Of a DNA stretch of 25,624 bases, positions 6,255 to 13,873 are shown one piece after another. Origin of the DNA: an uncultured Azospirillum sp. (GTDB lineage Bacteria > Pseudomonadota > Alphaproteobacteria > RF32 > CAG-239); contig UQAB01000028.1 of assembly GCA_900538765.1 (NCBI GenBank), positions 1 through 25,624 of the forward strand. Direction: 5' to 3'. Position 1 is the stretch's first letter. Each line of letters begins with the position of its first letter. Position numbers and translations under genes: made by a program. The notes beneath the pieces are model-generated. The model worked only from the letters and a program-made list of their open reading frames with translations. It ran no database searches and had not been told where the DNA came from.

Positions 6255-7091
6255 ATGGCTTTAAAAAACTATAAGCCCACATCCGCAGGCCTGCGCCAGC
6301 TCGTTATCGTTGACAGATCCGAGTTGTATAAGGGTGCTCCGGAGAAGTCTTTGACAATAGGACTTACTAAGTCTGGTGGGCGTGACAATTATGGACACGT
6401 TACAAGTCGCAGAATCGGTGGCGGTCACAAACGCAAACTCCGTATTATCGACTTCAAACGTAATAAATTCGATGCTGAGGCAACTGTCGAGAGAATCGAA
6501 TATGATCCTAACCGTTCGGCATTCATTGCTTTGATTAGCTATAATGACGGCGAAAAGGCTTATATTCTGGCTCCGCAGAGATTGAAAGCCGGTGATAAAG
6601 TTGTTTCTGCTTCCAAGGCAGATATTAAACCGGGTAATGCTATGCCTTTGAAAAATATGCCGGTCGGTACCATCGTTCACAACGTTGAGCTGAAAGCCGG
6701 TAAAGGCGGACAGTTGGTTCGTTCTGCCGGTTGCTATGCTCAGCTCGTCGGTAAAGATGCCGGCTATGCTCAGCTGAAATTGAGCTCCGGCGAATTGCGT
6801 GTTGTTCGTGAAGAATGTTTAGCTACCGTTGGCGCGGTTTCTAACCCCGATAATCAGAACAAGATGCTGGGTAAAGCCGGCCGCAACCGTTGGTTGGGCA
6901 ATCGTCCGGTATCCCGCGGTGTTGCCATGAACCCGGTTGACCATCCGATGGGCGGTGGTGAAGGACGCACTTCCGGCGGCCGTCATCCGACGACTCCTTG
7001 GGGTAAACCGACTAAGGGTTATAAGACTCGTTCTAATAAGAAGACAGATCGCTTTATCATGAGATCTCGTCAAGAAAACAAAAAGAAATAA
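6255..7091 (+). CDS. rplB: 50S ribosomal protein L2
   Basis: L2 (278 residues) is needed for subunit association and peptidyl transfer. The RNA-binding OB and SH3-like domains occupy the centre. The conserved C-terminal loop HPMGGGEGRTSGGRHP carries the histidine usually considered essential. The N-terminal KSGGRDNYGHVTSRRIGGGHKR is typical. AGGA (6242-6245) lies nine bases before the ATG, inside the end of rplW, and only three bases separate the genes. Confidence 0.98.
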   Translation: MALKNYKPTSAGLRQLVIVDRSELYKGAPEKSLTIGLTKSGGRDNYGHVTSRRIGGGHKRKLRIIDFKRNKFDAEATVERIEYDPNRSAFIALISYNDGEKAYILAPQRLKAGDKVVSASKADIKPGNAMPLKNMPVGTIVHNVELKAGKGGQLVRSAGCYAQLVGKDAGYAQLKLSSGELRVVREECLATVGAVSNPDNQNKMLGKAGRNRWLGNRPVSRGVAMNPVDHPMGGGEGRTSGGRHPTTPWGKPTKGYKTRSNKKTDRFIMRSRQENKKK

Positions 7092-7103
7092 GGAGAAAAG
7101 CTA

Positions 7104-7382
7104 ATGACACGTTCCGTATGGAAAGGACCTTTTGTTGACGGCTATCTTCTTAAGAAAGCTGATACAGCGAGAAATTCAGGTCGCAATGAAGTTATTAAAA
7201 TCTGGTCTCGCAGATCTACTATGTTGCCACAGTTTGTCGGTTTGACATTCGGCGTTCACAACGGTCACAAGTTTATTCCGGTTTTGGTTACCGAAGACAT
7301 GGTTGGCCACAAATTTGGTGAATTTGCTCCGACTCGTACATTCTCTGGCCATGGCGGCGACAAGAAAGCTAAGAGAGGTTAA
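7104..7382 (+). CDS. rpsS: 30S ribosomal protein S19
   Basis: S19 (92 residues) forms a 30S head dimer with S13 that contacts tRNA. The family core is visible as SVWKGPFVDGYLLKK at the start, IKIWSRRSTMLPQFVG, and VTEDMVGHKFGEFAPTRTF near the end. AGGAG (7091-7095) lies eight bases before the ATG. It is two bases from rplV. Confidence 0.98.
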   Translation: MTRSVWKGPFVDGYLLKKADTARNSGRNEVIKIWSRRSTMLPQFVGLTFGVHNGHKFIPVLVTEDMVGHKFGEFAPTRTFSGHGGDKKAKRG

Positions 7383-7384
7383 TT

Positions 7385-7759
7385 ATGAGCAAGAGTAAAA
7401 TGAACAGAAGAGTAGACGCAAATCAAGCGATGGCTTATTGTGATTCTATTCGTACATCTCCTCGTAAGCTGAACCTGGTTGCTCAGTCTATTCGCGGACT
7501 GAATGCAGAAAAGGCTGTTGCCGAGCTGAGCTTCTCTAAGAAGAGAATCGCCAAGACAGCTCTCAGCGTTTTGCAATCCGCAATCGCTAATGCTGAGAAC
7601 AATCATCAGTTGAACATCGACAAGCTTTATGTCAGTGAAGCCTATGTCGGTAAAGGTTTGGTTATGAAACGTATGCACGCACGCGGTCGCGGCAGAGGGG
7701 CTCGGGTATTGAAGCCGTTCTCTAACCTGACTATCGTTGTAACAGAGCGTGGGGAGTAA
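7385..7759 (+). CDS. rplV: 50S ribosomal protein L22
   Basis: L22 (124 residues) lines the exit tunnel and is a site of macrolide resistance mutations in other bacteria. SIRTSPRKLNLVAQSIRG marks the N-terminal domain, and the tunnel hairpin MKRMHARGRGRGARVLKP is intact. GAGG (7375-7378) precedes the ATG by six bases. The N-terminal extension MSKSKMNRRVDANQ makes it slightly longer than the E. coli protein. Confidence 0.98.
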   Translation: MSKSKMNRRVDANQAMAYCDSIRTSPRKLNLVAQSIRGLNAEKAVAELSFSKKRIAKTALSVLQSAIANAENNHQLNIDKLYVSEAYVGKGLVMKRMHARGRGRGARVLKPFSNLTIVVTERGE

Positions 7760-7763
7760 GTTA

Positions 7764-8432
7764 ATGGGACAAAAAGTTAATCCTACAGGTCTTCGTTTAG
7801 GTGTTAACCGCACTTGGGACTCTCGTTGGTACGCAGATGATAAGTTTACTGATTACCTCCACGAAGATTTGAAAATCAAAGAATTTTTGAAAGACAAATT
7901 GGCTCAGGCCGGTGTCAGCCGAATCGTTATTGAACGTCCGGCTAAAAAGGCCAGAGTTACCATTCATTCTGCCAGACCGGGTGTCGTTATCGGCAAAAAA
8001 GGTCAGGACATTGAGAATTTGAGAAAAGAAATTCAGAAAATGACTGATTCCGAAGTACAACTAAACATTCTGGAAGTCAGAAAACCTGAGCTGGATGCCA
8101 AATTGGTCGCAGACTCTGTTGCGCAGCAGCTGGAACGCCGTGTGGCTTTCCGTCGTGCTATGAAGAGAGTTATGCAGTCCGCTCTTCGTTTGGGTGCAGA
8201 AGGAATCAAAGTTAGCTGTTCAGGTCGTCTGGGCGGTGCTGAAATCGCTAGAACCGAGTATTATCGTGAAGGCCGCGTTCCTTTGCATACGCTCCGTGCT
8301 GACATTGATTATGCAACCTCTACGGCTCACACAACTTATGGTGCTTGCGGCGTTAAAGTTTGGATTTACAAAGGCGAAATTATGTCTCACGATCCAATGG
8401 CTCAAGACAAAAAGTTGGCTGAACAAAAATAA
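7764..8432 (+). CDS. rpsC: 30S ribosomal protein S3
   Basis: S3 (222 residues) lies at the mRNA entry site. It begins MGQKVNPTGLRLGV, carries the KH-domain GXXG loop in GVVIGKKGQDIENLR, and ends with the S3 C-terminal domain (RVAFRRAMKR to GVKVWIYKGE). The start is ATG 7764, eight bases after GGGGAG (7750-7755); the in-frame GTG at 7749 lies in rplV and has no better signal. Confidence 0.98.
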   Translation: MGQKVNPTGLRLGVNRTWDSRWYADDKFTDYLHEDLKIKEFLKDKLAQAGVSRIVIERPAKKARVTIHSARPGVVIGKKGQDIENLRKEIQKMTDSEVQLNILEVRKPELDAKLVADSVAQQLERRVAFRRAMKRVMQSALRLGAEGIKVSCSGRLGGAEIARTEYYREGRVPLHTLRADIDYATSTAHTTYGACGVKVWIYKGEIMSHDPMAQDKKLAEQK

Positions 8433-8450
8433 TCAAGAGGTTTTAGAATA

Positions 8451-8879
8451 ATGTTAAGTCCTAAAAGATTAAAGTTCCGCAAACAGCATAAAGGCCGTAT
8501 TCACGGTTTGGCCAAAGGCGGATCTGAATTAAGTTTCGGTTCATATGGATTGAAGGCTTTGTCTCCGGAACGTATTACTGCCCGTCAGATTGAGGCGGCA
8601 AGACGTGCGATTACCAGAGAAATGAAAAGAGCCGGAAGATTATGGATCAGAATATTCCCGGATGTTCCGGTATCTGACAAACCTGCCGAAGTTCGTATGG
8701 GTAAAGGTAAAGGTTCTGTTGAATATTGGTGCGCCAGAGTTAAACCCGGCCGTATCATTTTCGAAGCCGGAGAAATTGACGAAGCAACAGCACGCAACGC
8801 TTTTGCTCTCGGCGCTGCAAAGCTTGGCATCAAAACCAAATTTGTTAAGCGTTTGAACTCTGATATGGGAGAAGAATAA
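8451..8879 (+). CDS. rplP: 50S ribosomal protein L16
   Basis: L16 (142 residues) organises the A-site tRNA region of the 50S. It begins MLSPKRLKFRKQHKGR and contains RRAITREMKRAGRLWIRIFPD and PVSDKPAEVRMGKGKGSVEYW, whose arginine is hydroxylated by YcfD-type oxygenases in some bacteria. The last codons carry the SD (GGGAG) for rpmC, and only one base separates the genes. Confidence 0.98.
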   Translation: MLSPKRLKFRKQHKGRIHGLAKGGSELSFGSYGLKALSPERITARQIEAARRAITREMKRAGRLWIRIFPDVPVSDKPAEVRMGKGKGSVEYWCARVKPGRIIFEAGEIDEATARNAFALGAAKLGIKTKFVKRLNSDMGEE

Positions 8880-8880
8880 T

Positions 8881-9078
8881 ATGGTTAAAACAAAAGATCT
8901 TCGCGCTATGTCACTGGATGAGCTGGAAGCTAAGTTAATTGAAGCAAAAAAAGAACAATTTAACTTAAGAATCCAACAATCTACTGGACAATTACAAAAT
9001 ACTGCGGTAATAAGAAATGTCCGTCGTGAAATAGCAAAAATCAACACGCTCATTGCTGAGCGCAAGAAGAATAGTTAG
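8881..9078 (+). CDS. rpmC: 50S ribosomal protein L29
   Basis: L29 (65 residues) is a helical hairpin near the tunnel exit. It contains the typical LRAMSLDELEAKLIEAKKE and QNTAVIRNVRREIAKINTLIAER segments. It begins one base after the rplP stop, with its SD inside rplP, consistent with coupled translation. Confidence 0.97.
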   Translation: MVKTKDLRAMSLDELEAKLIEAKKEQFNLRIQQSTGQLQNTAVIRNVRREIAKINTLIAERKKNS

Positions 9079-9091
9079 GGAGTAAAAAGAT

Positions 9092-9328
9092 ATGCCTAAA
9101 AGAATTCTTCAAGGTGTTGTTGTTAGTGATAAGCAGGATAAGACAGTCGTCGTCAGCGTTGAACGTCAGATTATGCATCCTGTTTACAGAAAATTCGTTA
9201 AGAGAAGCAAGAAATTTGCGGCTCATGATGAAAATAACCAGTTCAAAGTAGGGGATAAGGTTTCCATTGTGGAGTCCAAGCCTTATTCCAAGACAAAAAC
9301 TTGGACTGTTATCGTTGATAACGCCTAA
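9092..9328 (+). CDS. rpsQ: 30S ribosomal protein S17
   Basis: S17 (78 residues) is an OB-fold primary binder of 16S rRNA. It contains LQGVVVSDKQDKTVVVSVER, HPVYRKFVKRSKKFAAHDE and the C-terminal VGDKVSIVESKPYSKTK. TAGGGAG precedes the ATG at normal distance. Confidence 0.98.
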   Translation: MPKRILQGVVVSDKQDKTVVVSVERQIMHPVYRKFVKRSKKFAAHDENNQFKVGDKVSIVESKPYSKTKTWTVIVDNA

Positions 9329-9346
9329 GAGAAAAGGAAGTAAGAA

Positions 9347-9715
9347 ATGATTCAGATGCAAACCAACCTGGATGTTGCAGACAATTCAGGCGCACGTCAG
9401 GTGCAGTGCATTAAAGTTCTTGGCGGGTCCAAGAGAATGCATGCAACGGTCGGTGATGTCATAGTCGTTTCAATCAAAGACGCTATGCCTAAGGGACGTG
9501 TTAAAAAAGGCGACGTCCACAAAGCTGTAATCGTTCGCACAGCCAGCGATATCAGACGTAAAGACGGATCAGTCATCCGTTTTGACTCTAACGCTGCAGT
9601 TCTTATCAACAAAGACGGTGAACCTATCGGTACACGTATCTTTGGGCCTGTTACAAGAGAACTGCGTGCGAAGAAATTTATGAAAATAATTTCATTAGCA
9701 CCGGAGGTTTTATAA
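9347..9715 (+). CDS. rplN: 50S ribosomal protein L14
   Basis: L14 (122 residues, the usual length) bridges to the 30S and is the docking site for RsfS. It begins MIQMQTNLDVADNSGAR and contains KDAMPKGRVKKGDVHKAVIVR and the C-terminal RIFGPVTRELRAKKFMKI. The stop overlaps the rplX start as TAATG. Confidence 0.98.
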   Translation: MIQMQTNLDVADNSGARQVQCIKVLGGSKRMHATVGDVIVVSIKDAMPKGRVKKGDVHKAVIVRTASDIRRKDGSVIRFDSNAAVLINKDGEPIGTRIFGPVTRELRAKKFMKIISLAPEVL

Positions 9716-10035
9716 TGAGCCTTAAACTTAAAATTAAAAAAGGTGACCAGGTTATCGTTTTGTCAGGTGATGACAAAGGCAAAACCGGGGAAGTTGTAAA
9801 AGCTATGCCTAAAGAGGGTAAAGTGGTTGTTCAGGGTGTCAATCTGGTTAAAAGACACACTAAACCCAGCCAAACTACTCCTGGCGGCATTGTTACAAAA
9901 GAAGCACCTATCAGCGTTTCTAACGTAGCAATCGTTGATCCGAAGAGCAACAAAGCTTCTAAGATCGGCTACAAAGAAGTTGACGGAAAGAAAGTGCGCG
10001 TTGCACGCAAATCCGGTGAAGTAATCGATAAATAA
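9715..10035 (+). CDS. rplX: 50S ribosomal protein L24
   Basis: L24 (106 residues) is a KOW-domain assembly initiator of the 50S. The KOW motif is at the N-terminus (KIKKGDQVIVLSGDDKGKTG), followed by GVNLVKRHTKPSQTTPGGI. GGAGG (9703-9707) lies seven bases before the ATG, and the start overlaps the rplN stop by one base. Confidence 0.98.
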   Translation: MSLKLKIKKGDQVIVLSGDDKGKTGEVVKAMPKEGKVVVQGVNLVKRHTKPSQTTPGGIVTKEAPISVSNVAIVDPKSNKASKIGYKEVDGKKVRVARKSGEVIDK

Positions 10036-10046
10036 GGGAAAATCTA

Positions 10047-10586
10047 ATGACAAATTTTGAAAAACTTTATAACGAAGTCATTAAGAAATCTCTGGTGGAA
10101 AAGTTCGGTTACAAGAACCCGCACGAGATTCCGAAGCTGACTAAAATTGTCTTGAACATGGGTGTCGGTGACGCCGTTACAGACAAGAAAAAACTTAATA
10201 ATGCCGTTGATGAAATGGCTTTGATTGCCGGTCAGAAACCGATTATTACCAAAGCCCGCAAGTCAATTGCTACTTTTAAGCTGAGAGAAGAAATGCCAAT
10301 CGGCTGCAAGGTTACTCTCCGTTCTGACAGAATGTATGAGTTCTTGGAAAGATTGATTAATATGGCATTGCCGCGTATCAGAGACTTTCATGGTATTTCC
10401 GGAAAGAACTTTGACGGCAGAGGTAATTTTGCTTTTGGTATCAAAGAGCAGATTATCTTCCCTGAAATCAACTATGAAAAGGTTGAAAATGTCAGAGGTA
10501 TGGATATTGTTATCTGTACAACTGCCAAGACTGACGAAGAAGCTAAGTTTCTTCTGACTTCTTTCAACCTTCCTTACAAGAAATAA
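10047..10586 (+). CDS. rplE: 50S ribosomal protein L5
   Basis: L5 (179 residues) binds 5S rRNA in the central protuberance. It contains the conserved PKLTKIVLNMGVGDAV, ITKARKSIATFKLREEMPIG and the C-terminal RGMDIVICTTAKTDEEAKFLL. AGGG lies eight bases before the ATG. Confidence 0.98.
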   Translation: MTNFEKLYNEVIKKSLVEKFGYKNPHEIPKLTKIVLNMGVGDAVTDKKKLNNAVDEMALIAGQKPIITKARKSIATFKLREEMPIGCKVTLRSDRMYEFLERLINMALPRIRDFHGISGKNFDGRGNFAFGIKEQIIFPEINYEKVENVRGMDIVICTTAKTDEEAKFLLTSFNLPYKK

Positions 10587-10601
10587 GCGGAGATTTAACA
10601 A

Positions 10602-10907
10602 ATGGCAAAAACAAGTTCAATTTACAGAAACTTGAAAAGAGTTAAGATGGCTGAGAAGTATGCTAATCGCCGTCTTAAATTAAAGAACATTGCTGATGAC
10701 AAAAATGCATCTCCGGAAGAGAGATTTAATGCTACTTTGAAATTGGCCGAATTACCTCGTAACTCTGCGCGTGTCAGAATTAGAAACCGCTGCAAGATTA
10801 CAGGTCGTTCACGTGGTGTTTACCGGAAGTTTGGCCTTTGCCGTAACGAATTGAGAGAAATGGCAAGCTTTGGCGAAATCCCCGGTTTAGTTAAATCAAG
10901 CTGGTAG
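10602..10907 (+). CDS. rpsN: 30S ribosomal protein S14, zinc-free type
   Basis: S14 (101 residues, the long form) is a 30S head protein. It contains RFNATLKLAELPRNSARVR and the C-terminal RGVYRKFGLCRNELREMAS. Only two isolated cysteines occur and no CxxC pair, so it is the C-minus form that does not bind zinc, as is usual in proteobacteria. GGAG (10589-10592) precedes the ATG by nine bases. Confidence 0.98.
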   Translation: MAKTSSIYRNLKRVKMAEKYANRRLKLKNIADDKNASPEERFNATLKLAELPRNSARVRIRNRCKITGRSRGVYRKFGLCRNELREMASFGEIPGLVKSSW

Positions 10908-10926
10908 TAGGGAGGTTTATAAGACT

Positions 10927-11325
10927 ATGTCTATGTCTGATCCTTTGGGCGATATGCTCACACGCATTAGAAACGCACAAAGAGCGAAGAAGAACGAGGT
11001 CGTATCACCTGCTTCTCGCTTGCGTGAAAGTGTATTGGAAGTTTTGAAGAAAGAAGGCTACATTGCTGGTTATGAAAAAGTTAATGTTAAAGCCGGTATT
11101 GATGAACTTCACATTAAATTAAAGTATCATGAAGGTACTTCTGTTATAACTGAAATTTACCGCGTTTCGACTCCGGGCAGAAGAGTTTACTCTTCCGTTA
11201 AAGATTTGCCGAGAGTATACAACGGCTTGGGTATTTCTATTATCTCTACCCCGCAAGGTGTTATGAGCGATAATGAAGCCCGCAAAGCCAATGTCGGCGG
11301 TGAAGTTCTTTGTCAGGTATTTTAA
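10927..11325 (+). CDS. rpsH: 30S ribosomal protein S8
   Basis: S8 (132 residues) is a primary 16S rRNA binder and in E. coli the translational repressor of the spc operon. It contains SDPLGDMLTRIRNAQRAKK and the C-terminal GLGISIISTPQGVMSDNEAR. The ATG at 10927 is 11 bases from GGAGG (10911-10915); the second ATG at 10933 would be 17 bases away, so I prefer the first. Confidence 0.98.
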   Translation: MSMSDPLGDMLTRIRNAQRAKKNEVVSPASRLRESVLEVLKKEGYIAGYEKVNVKAGIDELHIKLKYHEGTSVITEIYRVSTPGRRVYSSVKDLPRVYNGLGISIISTPQGVMSDNEARKANVGGEVLCQVF

Positions 11326-11337
11326 GGGAGAAAATGG

Positions 11338-11874
11338 ATGTCTAGAATTGGTAAATATCCTGTTGTTGTCCCTAGCGATGTTACCGTGGCTATTGAGAAC
11401 GATATTGTTAAAGCTAAAGGTAAGTTGGGCGAATTGAGCGTCAAGTTTGACACAACTCATGTTGCCGTTAAACTTGAAGACGGCAAGGTTGTCGTTTCTC
11501 CTTTGTCTCAGTCTAAGACTGCCAGATCTTTGTGGGGAACAACCAGAGCCGAAATCAACACAATCGTTAAAGGTGTTCACGAAGGTTTTAAGAAAAACCT
11601 TGAACTGGTCGGCGTTGGTTACAAGGCCCGTGTTACCGGACACGAATTGGTTTTATCTTTGGGCTTTTCACATGATGTAAACTTTAACATTCCGCAGGGA
11701 ATTACGATTACCTGCGCCAGTCCGACTCAGCTTACCATTTCCGGTGCTGATAAACAACTGGTTGGCCAGATTGCGCAGAATATTCGCAAATACAGAAAGC
11801 CGGAACCTTATAAAGGAAAAGGCATTAAATTTGAAGGCGAATATATCCGTCGTAAAGAAGGTAAGAAGAAATAA
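11338..11874 (+). CDS. rplF: 50S ribosomal protein L6
   Basis: L6 (178 residues) has two similar domains and lies near the factor-binding site. It begins MSRIGKYPVVVPSDV and ends with the signature PEPYKGKGIKFEGEYIRRKE followed by a lysine tail. GGGAG (11327-11331) precedes the ATG by six bases. Confidence 0.98.
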   Translation: MSRIGKYPVVVPSDVTVAIENDIVKAKGKLGELSVKFDTTHVAVKLEDGKVVVSPLSQSKTARSLWGTTRAEINTIVKGVHEGFKKNLELVGVGYKARVTGHELVLSLGFSHDVNFNIPQGITITCASPTQLTISGADKQLVGQIAQNIRKYRKPEPYKGKGIKFEGEYIRRKEGKKK

Positions 11875-11884
11875 GGATAAGTAA

Positions 11885-12247
11885 ATGAATACGCCAAGAG
11901 AGTTATTTGAAAAAAGAAAAGCTCGCGTTAGAACTGCTTTGAAGAACGCTGCCAACGGAAAGCCGAGATTGTCTGTTTTCCGCAGCGGTAAGCATATCTA
12001 TGCGCAGATTATTGACGATATTAAGGGTGCAACAGTTGTTTCTGCTTCTACCTTGGATAAAGAAATCAGAGAAAGCATCAAGAAGTCGTCTACGGTTGAA
12101 GCTGCCGGCTTTATCGGTAAGACCATTGCCGAACGCGCAGTTAAGAATGGTGTTAGTGAAGTTGTTTTCGACAGAGGCGGCTACATCTATCACGGTCGTG
12201 TTAAAGCATTGGCTGACGCTGCACGCGCTGCTGGTTTGAAATTCTAG
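11885..12247 (+). CDS. rplR: 50S ribosomal protein L18
   Basis: L18 (120 residues) binds 5S rRNA together with L5. It contains RLSVFRSGKHIYAQIIDD, VGKTIAER-like FIGKTIAERAVKNGV and the C-terminal FDRGGYIYHGRVKALADAAR. AAGGA (11873-11877) lies seven bases before the ATG. Confidence 0.98.
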   Translation: MNTPRELFEKRKARVRTALKNAANGKPRLSVFRSGKHIYAQIIDDIKGATVVSASTLDKEIRESIKKSSTVEAAGFIGKTIAERAVKNGVSEVVFDRGGYIYHGRVKALADAARAAGLKF

Positions 12248-12258
12248 GAGATTAAGAA

Positions 12259-12822
12259 ATGGCACAAGCTGTAGATCGTCGTAAAGCTGAAAAGAAAGAA
12301 GAATTGGTCGAGAGACTGGTTCATATCAACCGCGTTGCTAAAACCGTTAAGGGCGGTCGCAATATGTCTTTTGCGGCAGTGGTTGTCGTCGGTGACCAGA
12401 AAGGCCGTGTCGGCTTTGGTTCCGGCAAGGCTACCGAAGTTCCTGACGCGATTACAAAAGCGACTAACGAAGCAAAAAAGAACATGGTTCGCATTCCTCT
12501 GCGTGAGGGCAGAACACTTCATCATGATGTTAAAGGCATCTTTGGCGCAGGCAAAGTTATTTTGAGAACTGCTCCTGCCGGTACCGGTGTTATTGCCGGC
12601 GGTCCGATGCGCGCAATTTTTGAAGTGCTCGGCGTTCAGGATGTTGTTGCTAAATCATTGGGTTCTAATAATCCTTATAACATGATTAAGGCAACCTTCA
12701 ATGCTTTGCAGTCTATCAATTCACCGAGAATGGTTGCTGCAAAACGCGGTAAAAAAGTTGGTGACATTGTTAGCCGCCGCGAAAACTCTTCAAATGTAAA
12801 AATGGAAAAAGAGGAGGCTTAA
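12259..12822 (+). CDS. rpsE: 30S ribosomal protein S5
   Basis: S5 (187 residues) contributes to decoding fidelity and mRNA entry. The N-terminal domain carries VERLVHINRVAKTVKGGR, and the C-terminal domain carries GTGVIAGGPMRAIFEVLGV. A charged C-terminal tail (KMEKEEA) gives extra length. AGGAG (12246-12250) lies eight bases before the ATG. Confidence 0.98.
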   Translation: MAQAVDRRKAEKKEELVERLVHINRVAKTVKGGRNMSFAAVVVVGDQKGRVGFGSGKATEVPDAITKATNEAKKNMVRIPLREGRTLHHDVKGIFGAGKVILRTAPAGTGVIAGGPMRAIFEVLGVQDVVAKSLGSNNPYNMIKATFNALQSINSPRMVAAKRGKKVGDIVSRRENSSNVKMEKEEA

Positions 12823-12825
12823 TCG

Positions 12826-13008
12826 ATGGCTAATAAAACAATTAAAGTTACTCAGATTAAGAGCACTATCGGTCATCCCGAAACACAGAAGGCTACGCTT
12901 ATCGGTTTGGGTTTAACCAAAATCGGCAAAAGCAAGGTGTTGGAAGACACGCCGGCTGTTCACGGCATGATTAAGAAAGTCAGCCACTTAGTTAAAGTTG
13001 AAGAATAG
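12826..13008 (+). CDS. rpmD: 50S ribosomal protein L30
   Basis: L30 (60 residues) shows the family core IKVTQIKSTIGHPETQKATL and LGLTKIGKSKVLEDTPAVHG. A strong SD (GAGGAGG, 12811-12817) is in the end of rpsE. Unusually, the next gene rplO is 139 bases away, with a large hairpin in between. Confidence 0.97.
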   Translation: MANKTIKVTQIKSTIGHPETQKATLIGLGLTKIGKSKVLEDTPAVHGMIKKVSHLVKVEE

Positions 13009-13147
13009 TTGAATAATTATACGGTGCGGCGCTGCTTTTGTGTAAACATTTGAGCAAAATGCCGAAAGCACATTCGCCGTACCGTTTATATTCAATATTT
13101 TGATATTTAACCTGAGTTTAATAACTAAAGAAAATTAGGTGAAGAAA
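13009..13147 (+). promoter_or_regulatory. Structured intercistronic region between rpmD and rplO
   Basis: An 11-bp helix, ACGGTGCGGCG (13021-13031) with CGCCGTACCGT (13075-13085), encloses a second helix, TGCTTT (13033-13038) with AAAGCA (13065-13070). GAATA (13011-13015) can pair outside with TATTC (13089-13093). No T tract follows, so it is not a plain terminator. I see only weak promoter-like bases after it. It may be an RNA processing site, a protein-binding leader for rplO, or an inserted palindromic repeat. Confidence 0.6.
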
Positions 13148-13600
13148 ATGAAACTTAATGAAATTAAAGACAACGAAGGCGCCAGAAAGTCCCGCAAGCG
13201 CGTTGCCCGCGGTATCGGCAGCGGTTCCGGTAAGACAGCCGGAAAAGGTCAGAAAGGTCAGAAGGCTCGTTCCGGTGTTGCCGTCAATGGTTTTGAAGGC
13301 GGTCAGATGCCTATTTACCGCAGACTTCCGAAACGCGGTTTCAACAATCCTTTTGCCAAGACGTTTGCTGTTGTTAATCTTGATACAATTCAGAAAGCTA
13401 TTGATGCCGGTAAATTGTCTGCCAATGAAATCAATGCCGAAGCTTTGTTGAATTCCAATATTATCAGCAAGGAACTGGATGGCATCCGCCTGTTGGCACG
13501 CGGCGCTATCACTGCCAGCATCAACATTACGGTTAACTCTGCTTCCAAAGCTGCTGTTGCCGCTGTTGAAAAAGCCGGTGGCAAAGTTACGATTGCGTAA
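13148..13600 (+). CDS. rplO: 50S ribosomal protein L15
   Basis: L15 (150 residues) is a late 50S assembly protein. It begins MKLNEIKDNEGARKSRKR and has the Gly/Lys-rich N-terminal tail GSGSGKTAGKGQKGQKAR and GFEGGQMPIYRRLPKRGF. AGGTGA overlaps the region just before ATG 13148; the in-frame GTG at 13139 is part of that signal and is not preferred. A terminator follows, which separates it from secY. Confidence 0.97.
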   Translation: MKLNEIKDNEGARKSRKRVARGIGSGSGKTAGKGQKGQKARSGVAVNGFEGGQMPIYRRLPKRGFNNPFAKTFAVVNLDTIQKAIDAGKLSANEINAEALLNSNIISKELDGIRLLARGAITASINITVNSASKAAVAAVEKAGGKVTIA

Positions 13601-13618
13601 GTCTTTTTGAGACGATTA

Positions 13619-13652
13619 AAAAAAACCTCCTCTGATTTGAGGAGGTTTTTTT
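13619..13652 (+). terminator. Intrinsic terminator after rplO
   Basis: AACCTCCTC (13624-13632) pairs with GAGGAGGTT (13639-13647) around loop TGATTT. Flanking As and a T tract extend it. It would end the long S10-spc transcript before secY. Confidence 0.93.
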
Positions 13653-13873
13653 CTTTTGTTGGATGAAAGATGTTTAAATCTTTAAACTGATTTTTTATAG
13701 GAGAGATAATCTTTGCGTTTTGTTCGGCAGTTGTTGTGTAAGTTTTCTGGGCAAAAAACGGGATAGTTTGATAAAATTGTTGAATTAAATTTTTTTTAGT
13801 GTATTAATAACTTAGCTTAAAGGGTGTTTTTGCCCGCAATTGTTTATTTTAAATATGAAATAGGGTTGTAAAA
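13653..13873 (+). other. AT-rich gap upstream of secY
   Basis: No gene is seen. Because a terminator precedes it, a secY promoter is expected. The best pair I find is weak: TTGAAT (13780-13785) with TATTAA (13802-13807), 16 bases apart. The rest is AT-rich without clear structure. Confidence 0.35.
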
